A stretch of DNA of 64,000 bases, taken from Actinophytocola gossypii. Lineage in GTDB: Bacteria > Actinomycetota > Actinomycetes > Mycobacteriales > Pseudonocardiaceae. A model generated the notes under the pieces. That model saw only the letters and a program-made list of their open reading frames with translations. It had not been told where the DNA came from and made no database searches. A program made the position numbers and the translations under genes. Shown one piece after another: positions 59,283-64,000 of the stretch (its first letter is position 1; each line of letters starts with the position of its first letter). Where the stretch lies: positions 620,001 through 684,000 of the forward strand of contig NZ_JAFFZE010000006.1 in NCBI RefSeq assembly GCF_025165815.1, in the 5' to 3' direction.

Positions 59283-59339
59283 CTCGACGTCCTCGAGAGG
59301 CGAAACCGGGCGGCCCGGCGGGGACCGCCCGGTCTCGGC

Positions 59340-59978
59340 TCAGCTCTCGCTCTGGCCCTCGGCCTCGTCCTCGACGGCCGGGGCGGGCGGCTCGGTGCCC
59401 TCCGGGACGTCGACACCGGCCTCCATGTCCTCGGCGGTCGGCGCCTGGTTGACCGCGACGATCAGCGTCTCCGGGTCGGTCAGCAGCTCCGAGCCGGGGG
59501 GCAGCGTCACGTCGGAGGCCAGGATCTGCGTACCGGCCTCGACGTCCTGCACCGACACCTCGAACTGCTCGGGAATGTGCAGCGCCTCGACCTCCACCGA
59601 CAGGACGGTCGCGTCCTGGGTGATCAGGGTGCCGGGCTGCGCCTCACCGGTCAGCACCACCGGCACGTCGACGGTGACCTTCTCGCCGCGCTGGACGAGC
59701 AGCAGGTCGACGTGCTCGATGTAGTTCTTGATCGGGTGCGTGGTGACCGTCTTGGTCAGCGCGAGCTCGCTCTTGTTGTCGATGTCGAGCCGGAGGATGG
59801 CGTTCTGGCCGTTCTCCCGGACGACGCGGGCGAACTCGATGGCGGGCAGGGCCAGGTGCTTGGGGTCGGAGCCGTGGCCGTACAGCACCGCGGGGATCTT
59901 GCCGTCACGGCGGGTGCGGCGCGCGGCGCCCTTGCCGAACTGGGTACGTGGTTCGGCGGCGAGACGGACCTCGGACAC
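59340..59978 (-). CDS. rplY: 50S ribosomal protein bL25, Ctc-type with C-terminal domain
   Basis: A 212-residue long-form L25/CTC protein. The N-terminal 5S rRNA-binding domain contains RTQFGKGAARRTRRDGKIPAVLYG and NAILRLDI; the TL5-like C-terminal domain (about 95-185) ends in an acidic Pro-rich tail. It binds 5S rRNA in the large subunit; CTC forms are linked to general stress. GTG 59978 has a GGAGAG site upstream. The 171-base gap to prs contains overlapping palindromes. Confidence 0.94.
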   Translation of the reverse strand: MSEVRLAAEPRTQFGKGAARRTRRDGKIPAVLYGHGSDPKHLALPAIEFARVVRENGQNAILRLDIDNKSELALTKTVTTHPIKNYIEHVDLLLVQRGEKVTVDVPVVLTGEAQPGTLITQDATVLSVEVEALHIPEQFEVSVQDVEAGTQILASDVTLPPGSELLTDPETLIVAVNQAPTAEDMEAGVDVPEGTEPPAPAVEDEAEGQSES

Positions 59979-60062
59979 GGTGGTGCTCTCCTTGCTGGGG
60001 GTACTCGGGCGGCGGCGGCCAGCGGCGACGGGCGTACGCGCGGCATCGAACCGCCGCGTCGA

Positions 60063-60082
60063 TCACGCCAGGCGTGACGCCT
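60063..60082. terminator. Overlapping palindromes between prs and rplY
   Basis: TCACGCC-A-GGCGTGA (60063-60077) and AGGCGT-G-ACGCCT (60070-60082) overlap, so only one hairpin can form at a time. The site is 68-87 bases downstream of the prs stop. It may be a terminator for prs or part of the rplY leader. The rest of the gap shows no gene. Confidence 0.4.
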
Positions 60083-60149
60083 GCCCTCGCCGAGGCAACC
60101 CCGACAGTTTACGTGGGGCTTCCGTGTCGTTGGCGTGGGGGCGGGCGGG

Positions 60150-61130
60150 TCAGGCGTTGCCGTCGAAGAGGCTGGTCACCGAGCCGTCCTCGAAGACCTC
60201 CTGGATCGCCCTGGCCAGCAGCGGCGCGATGGACAGCACGGTCATCTTCGCGATCCGCTTCTCGTCCGGGATGGGCAGCGTGTTGGTGAACACGACCTCA
60301 CGCGCGCCGCACTCCGACAGCCGCTGCGGCGCCGGGCCGGACAGCACGCCGTGCGTCGCGGCCACCACCACGTCGCGCGCACCCTCGGACAGCAGCTGGT
60401 CCACGGCCTTGGAGATCGTGCCGCCGGTGTCGACCATGTCGTCGATCACCACGCACAGCCGGTCGCGGACCTCGCCGACCACCCGGTTGGCCACGACGTC
60501 GTTGGGGCGCAACGGGTCGCGCGTCTTGTGGATGAACGCGATCGGCACGCCGCCGAGGTCGTCGGCCCACTTCTCGGCCAGCTTCGTGCGGCCCGCGTCC
60601 GGCGAGACGACGGTGACGTTGTCGCTCCCGTAGGTCTCGCCCACGTAGCGGGACAACAGGGTCTGTGCGAGCAGGTGGTCCACCGGGCCGTCGAAGAAGC
60701 CCTGGATCTGCGCGGTGTGCAGGTCGACGGTCATGATCCGGTCCGCGCCGGCGGTCTTGAACAGGTCGGCGACCAGCCGCGCGGAGATCGGCTCGCGGCC
60801 CTTGTGCTTCTTGTCCTGCCGCGCGTACGGGTAGAACGGCATGATCACGGTGATCCGCTTGGCGGACGCCCGCTTCAGCGCGTCCACCATGAGCAGCTGC
60901 TCCATGATCCACTGGTTGATCGGCTCGGAGTGGCTCTGGATCACGAACGCGTCGCAGCCGCGGACCGACTCCTCGAACCGGACGAAGATCTCGCCGTTGG
61001 CGAAGTCGTACGCCGACTGCGGGGTGATGCTCACGTTGAGGTGCTTGGCCACCTCCTCGGCCAGCTCGGGGTGCGCGCGGCCGGAGAAGAACATCAGGTT
61101 CTTCTTGGGCGTCCCGGACTTCGCGTTCAT
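60150..61130 (-). CDS. prs: Ribose-phosphate pyrophosphokinase
   Basis: A 326-residue class I PRPP synthetase. [39 protein letters not shown], the [11 protein letters not shown] metal loop, [14 protein letters not shown] and the PRPP-binding [13 protein letters not shown] are intact. It makes PRPP for nucleotides, histidine and tryptophan. ATG 61130 overlaps the glmU stop by 4 bases, so it is translationally coupled to glmU as in related actinobacteria. Confidence 0.97.
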   Translation of the reverse strand: MNAKSGTPKKNLMFFSGRAHPELAEEVAKHLNVSITPQSAYDFANGEIFVRFEESVRGCDAFVIQSHSEPINQWIMEQLLMVDALKRASAKRITVIMPFYPYARQDKKHKGREPISARLVADLFKTAGADRIMTVDLHTAQIQGFFDGPVDHLLAQTLLSRYVGETYGSDNVTVVSPDAGRTKLAEKWADDLGGVPIAFIHKTRDPLRPNDVVANRVVGEVRDRLCVVIDDMVDTGGTISKAVDQLLSEGARDVVVAATHGVLSGPAPQRLSECGAREVVFTNTLPIPDEKRIAKMTVLSIAPLLARAIQEVFEDGSVTSLFDGNA

Positions 61131-62614
61131 GACCCCTCCTCGTCCGTCGGCGACTCGCCGAGTGCTCGCCGGGCCGCCTCCGCCGCCGCCGTGTCGGGAC
61201 GCCTGCGCAGCACCCAGCCCTCGATGTTGCGCTGCTCGCCCGCCGACACCGCCAGCGCGCCGGGCGGCACGTCCTGCCGCAGCACCGCTCCCGCTCCACT
61301 GTAAGCACCGTCGCCGATGGTCACGGGCGCCACGTACATGTTGTCCGAGCCCATCCGCACGTGGGAGCCGACGACCGTGCGGTGCTTGGCCACGCCGTCG
61401 TAGTTCACGAACACGCTGGCCGCGCCGATGTTGGACTTCTCGCCGATCTCCGCGTCGCCCACATAGGACAGGTGCGGCACCTTCGAGCCCGCGCCGAGCG
61501 TGGAGTTCTTCAGCTCGACGAACGTGCCGACCTTCGAGCTCGTGCCCAGCCGAGTGCCCGGCCGCAGGTAGGCGAACGGGCCGACGCTGGCCCCGTCGCC
61601 GATCTCGGACTCGCTGCCGTGGGTGCGCACCACGCTGGCGCCGGCGCCGACCGTCACGTTGGTGAGCGTGGTGTCCGGGCCGACTGTCGCGCCCTCGCCG
61701 ACGCTCGTCGCGCCGCGCAGCTGCACGCCCGGCTCCAGCACGACGTCGCGGGCCAGCTCGACGCCCGCATCCAGCCAGACCGACATCGGGTCGACCACGG
61801 TCACGCCGGCGCGCATCCACCGCTCCAGGAGCCTGCGGTTCAGCTCGGCGCCGAGCGTGGCGAGCTGAACCCGGTCGTTGACGCCCTCGACCAGCCACGG
61901 GTCCGCGCACGCCCAGGAGGCGACCCGGTGCCCGTCGCCGCGGGCGATCGCCAGCACGTCGGTCAGGTACTGCTCGCCCTGCGCGTTGTCGGTGGACAGC
62001 CGGCCGAGCGCGTCGGCCAGCACGGCGGCGTCGAACGCGTACACCCCGGAGTTGATCTCCCGGATGGCCGCCTGCTCGGGGGTGGCGTCCTTCTGCTCGA
62101 CGATCGCGATGACCGACCCGTCCTCGCCGCGCACGATCCGGCCGTAGCCGGTGGGGTCGTCGACGCGCGCGGACAGCACGGTGACCGCGTTCCCCGCCGC
62201 GGCGTGCTCGGTGAGCAGGGCGGACAGGGTGGCGGTGTCCAGCAGCGGCACGTCGCCGTAGGTGACCACGACGGTGCCGGTGAGCGCGGGCAGCTCGTCC
62301 AGCGCGCAGCGGACCGCGTGGCCGGTGCCGTGCTGTTCGGCCTGCACCGCGACCGTGACCCTGGCGTCGGTGTCGTCTCCGATGTTCTTGGCGACCTCGT
62401 GCAGGTGTTCGGTGACCGCCTCGCGGCCGTGCCCGACGACCACGGCCATCCGCCGGGGCGACAGCCCGGCGGCGGCCCGCACGGCGTGCTCGACCAGCGA
62501 GCGGCCGGCCAGCCGGTGCAGCACCTTGGGGGTGGCCGAGCGCATCCTGGTGCCCTCGCCGGCGGCGAGGATGATCGTGCTGACTTCGCCGAGCCCGGTG
62601 GAGCCCTCGAGCAT
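61127..62614 (-). CDS. glmU: Bifunctional GlcNAc-1-phosphate uridyltransferase / glucosamine-1-phosphate acetyltransferase
   Basis: A 495-residue bifunctional enzyme. The N-terminal domain has [25 protein letters not shown] and [10 protein letters not shown]; the C-terminal left-handed beta-helix has hexapeptide repeats, the catalytic His in [13 protein letters not shown] and the acetyl-CoA site. It makes UDP-GlcNAc for peptidoglycan. ATG 62614 follows GGAGAGG by a suitable distance. It sits upstream of prs on the minus strand. Confidence 0.97.
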   Translation of the reverse strand: MLEGSTGLGEVSTIILAAGEGTRMRSATPKVLHRLAGRSLVEHAVRAAAGLSPRRMAVVVGHGREAVTEHLHEVAKNIGDDTDARVTVAVQAEQHGTGHAVRCALDELPALTGTVVVTYGDVPLLDTATLSALLTEHAAAGNAVTVLSARVDDPTGYGRIVRGEDGSVIAIVEQKDATPEQAAIREINSGVYAFDAAVLADALGRLSTDNAQGEQYLTDVLAIARGDGHRVASWACADPWLVEGVNDRVQLATLGAELNRRLLERWMRAGVTVVDPMSVWLDAGVELARDVVLEPGVQLRGATSVGEGATVGPDTTLTNVTVGAGASVVRTHGSESEIGDGASVGPFAYLRPGTRLGTSSKVGTFVELKNSTLGAGSKVPHLSYVGDAEIGEKSNIGAASVFVNYDGVAKHRTVVGSHVRMGSDNMYVAPVTIGDGAYSGAGAVLRQDVPPGALAVSAGEQRNIEGWVLRRRPDTAAAEAARRALGESPTDEEGS

Positions 62615-62632
62615 CAGCCTCTCCTTGGCGTG

Positions 62633-62661
62633 GTCGAGTCCCGAAAGGTCAGGGATTCGAT
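62633..62661. terminator. Stem-loop between the GGDEF gene and glmU
   Basis: GTCGAGTCCC (62633-62642) can pair with GGGATTCGAT (62652-62661) through ten pairs, two of them G-U on the plus strand (A-C mismatches on the minus strand). It fills the 48-base gap after the GGDEF stop. A terminator is the simplest reading; the T-arm-like GGTCGAGTCCC is not part of a complete tRNA. Confidence 0.35.
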
Positions 62662-62662
62662 C

Positions 62663-64000
62663 CTACGTGGCCTCGGGTAGCACCCACGCGGGGTCGGGCT
62701 CGCCCGCCAGGGGGACAAGGTCGTCACCCTCCGTGCTCGAGATGGCCACGACGTCGTTGCCGCCGCGGCGTTTGGCCTGGTACATCGCGGCGTCGGCGCG
62801 GGCCAGCGCGCGGGCGGAGGTTTCGTCGGCACACAGCGACACCACGCCCACCGACAGGGTGACGCCGTGGGAAAGATCATGCGGGAGCGCGGCCACGGCG
62901 TCCGCGGCCCGGCGCAGCGCCGCCGCGGCCGGCTGCAGCGGGGCGCCCGGCAGCAGCACGATGAACTCGTCGCCGCCGTAGCGGGCGACCATGTCGCTGC
63001 CGCGCAGCACGTCCCGCACGGTGCTGGCGATCACCCGCAGCACGTCGTCGCCCTCGGCGTGCGACAGCCGGTCGTTGACGCCCTTGAACCCGTCCAGGTC
63101 GACCAGCGCGATCGCCAGCGGGCGGCCGTCGCCGGACAGTTCGGCCAGCCGCTCGTCGAGCGCGCGCCGGTTCGGCAGGCCGGTGAGCGGGTCCTGCAGC
63201 GCCTGCCTGGCGATCGTGCCGTGCCGGCGGGACAGCCGCTCGTGCTCACGGCGGGTGTCCAGGGCCGCCACCCGGGACTCACGCATGTCCCACAGCTGGG
63301 TTTCCAGCTCGGCGACGTAGTGACGCAGCGCGCTCGCGGTCCGCTCGGCGTCGTCCTGGCCGGACAGCCGGGCGAACTCGCGGATCAGGCACAGCAGCAG
63401 CGCGGGCTCGGAGACGCTGTCGTCCAGGCGCTTCTGCACGCCCGCGAGCACCTCCACGGCGTCGCCGATCCGCCCGTCGGTCTCCAGGCAGCGGGCGAGC
63501 GCGATGGCCACGAAGAACACCTCGCGCGGCGCGGCCAGGTCCAGCAGGCCGGTCAGCCGCTCGACCTGCGCCCCGGTCGGCTTGGCGAGCGCGTGCGCGG
63601 CGCCGACCACGGCGATCTGGTCGGCGGCCGGGCGGTCGGTGCGGCGGGGGAACAGCGACTCGCGGAACGGCGCCTCCACGTCGGAGGCCATCGCGGCGGC
63701 GCGGTCGAACCGGGCGGCGGCGTCCTCGCCGATCCGTTCCAGGCGCAGACCCCAGCTCAGCTGCATCCGGCAGACGGTGATCAGGTGCACGGCGATGTCG
63801 TGCGGGCCGGCGCCGTGCCGGATGTGCCGGTGCGCGCGGCGCATGACCTGGTCGCCCGCCTCGTAGACGCCGAGCTCCATCAGCACCAGGCCGAGGTCCA
63901 TCAGCGTGGAGGCCATCAGCACTTCCCACACCCGGCGGCCGAACAGCTCGTCCGGTTCGAGCTTCTCGTCGAGCATCGCGAGCCCGACGGCGGCCTCGGT
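62663..64000 (-). CDS. GGDEF-domain protein, probable diguanylate cyclase (N-terminus beyond right edge)
   Basis: At least 445 residues are visible and the frame is still open at the right edge, so the true start lies outside; Met at 63976 is probably internal. The upstream part is an all-helical TPR-like region (LVLMELGVYEAGDQVMRRAHRHIRHG, FFVAIALARCLETDGRIGDAVEVLAGVQ). A coiled linker precedes the GGDEF domain: DPLTGLPNRRALDERL, the metal aspartate in VDLDGFKGVND and the active-site RYGGDEFIVLL. The intact GGDEF suggests active c-di-GMP synthesis. No I-site RxxD was found just upstream. Confidence 0.88.
   Translation of the reverse strand, partial: TEAAVGLAMLDEKLEPDELFGRRVWEVLMASTLMDLGLVLMELGVYEAGDQVMRRAHRHIRHGAGPHDIAVHLITVCRMQLSWGLRLERIGEDAAARFDRAAAMASDVEAPFRESLFPRRTDRPAADQIAVVGAAHALAKPTGAQVERLTGLLDLAAPREVFFVAIALARCLETDGRIGDAVEVLAGVQKRLDDSVSEPALLLCLIREFARLSGQDDAERTASALRHYVAELETQLWDMRESRVAALDTRREHERLSRRHGTIARQALQDPLTGLPNRRALDERLAELSGDGRPLAIALVDLDGFKGVNDRLSHAEGDDVLRVIASTVRDVLRGSDMVARYGGDEFIVLLPGAPLQPAAAALRRAADAVAALPHDLSHGVTLSVGVVSLCADETSARALARADAAMYQAKRRGGNDVVAISSTEGDDLVPLAGEPDPAWVLPEAT

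Noticed and set aside
62631-62665. tRNA T-arm-like sequences (GGTCGAGTCCC and GGATTCGATCC)
   Set aside because: The gap is only 48 bases, with no acceptor, D or anticodon arms; the two motifs simply pair with each other as a stem-loop.

Overview
This is a GC-rich, gene-dense actinobacterial chromosome segment with GTG/TTG starts, 4-base start/stop overlaps, twin-arginine and lipobox signals and a LAATG sortase motif. The right half keeps the gene order known from Mycobacterium tuberculosis around pmt-rsmI-metG-tatD-rpfB-ksgA-ispE-fadD/pks16-pth-rplY-prs-glmU. Gene content such as DasR-type sugar uptake, an XRE/MmyB regulator and a DUF397 protein suggests a filamentous member of the Pseudonocardiales (Amycolatopsis/Saccharothrix-like). 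This placement is inference; no rRNA is present to confirm it.

Left accessory region (1-30.6 kb). An aldo/keto reductase cut by the window edge and a divergent MmyB-like regulator share a 21-bp palindrome. Next comes the most interesting locus, 1171-6305: a tightly coupled operon of cytochrome P450, DJ-1/PfpI isonitrile-hydratase-like protein, PvcA/DIT1-type isonitrile synthase, PvcB-like Fe(II)/2-oxoglutarate oxygenase, UbiA prenyltransferase and an SRPBCC protein. It reads as a small natural-product cluster that builds an aromatic (vinyl) isonitrile, may hydrate it to an N-formyl enamide, and prenylates and oxidises it. A galactoside locus follows (6310-14108): ABC importer plus GH42 beta-galactosidase on the minus strand, with a divergent SDR dehydrogenase, FCD-GntR regulator and galactonate dehydratase. 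A trio of exported proteins (PhoD phosphatase, an exonuclease/phosphatase-like protein with a discoidin domain, a beta-helix protein) covers 14131-19349. Then come fused aminodeoxychorismate synthase with a nitronate monooxygenase, a sortase-anchored wall protein, a PLP decarboxylase with an RlmA-type rRNA methyltransferase, and a chitobiose/GlcNAc locus (dasABC-like importer plus GH20 hexosaminidase) bearing three DasR-like operator sites.

Middle (30.6-44 kb). A small HTH protein, lipoamide dehydrogenase with DnaA-box-like repeats in its promoter, a propionyl-CoA synthetase, a DinB protein, a Ser/Thr kinase with an N-terminal multi-pass membrane domain, rsmI, an orphan DUF397 protein with an internal duplication, Pmt mannosyltransferase, an aldo/keto reductase with a MerR-type promoter, an aminoglycoside nucleotidyltransferase, a methyltransferase/TetR pair with a double operator, and a PadR regulator.

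Right core region (44-64 kb). metG, tatD, rpfB (Crp-like site upstream), a PAT-type acetyltransferase, rsmA, then a SAM-I riboswitch followed by a 24-codon leader peptide and a strong hairpin in front of a MetN-like ATPase lacking normal catalytic residues; ispE, a lipoprotein, an ABC-F protein, a fatty acyl-AMP/CoA ligase, a proline-rich DivIVA-motif protein, pth, rplY, prs, glmU and a truncated GGDEF protein. A recurring TANNNT box 6-7 bases before start codons suggests many genes here are transcribed without a leader. No intergenic gap reaches 300 bases. No rRNA, confident tRNA, insertion sequence or CRISPR array was seen.
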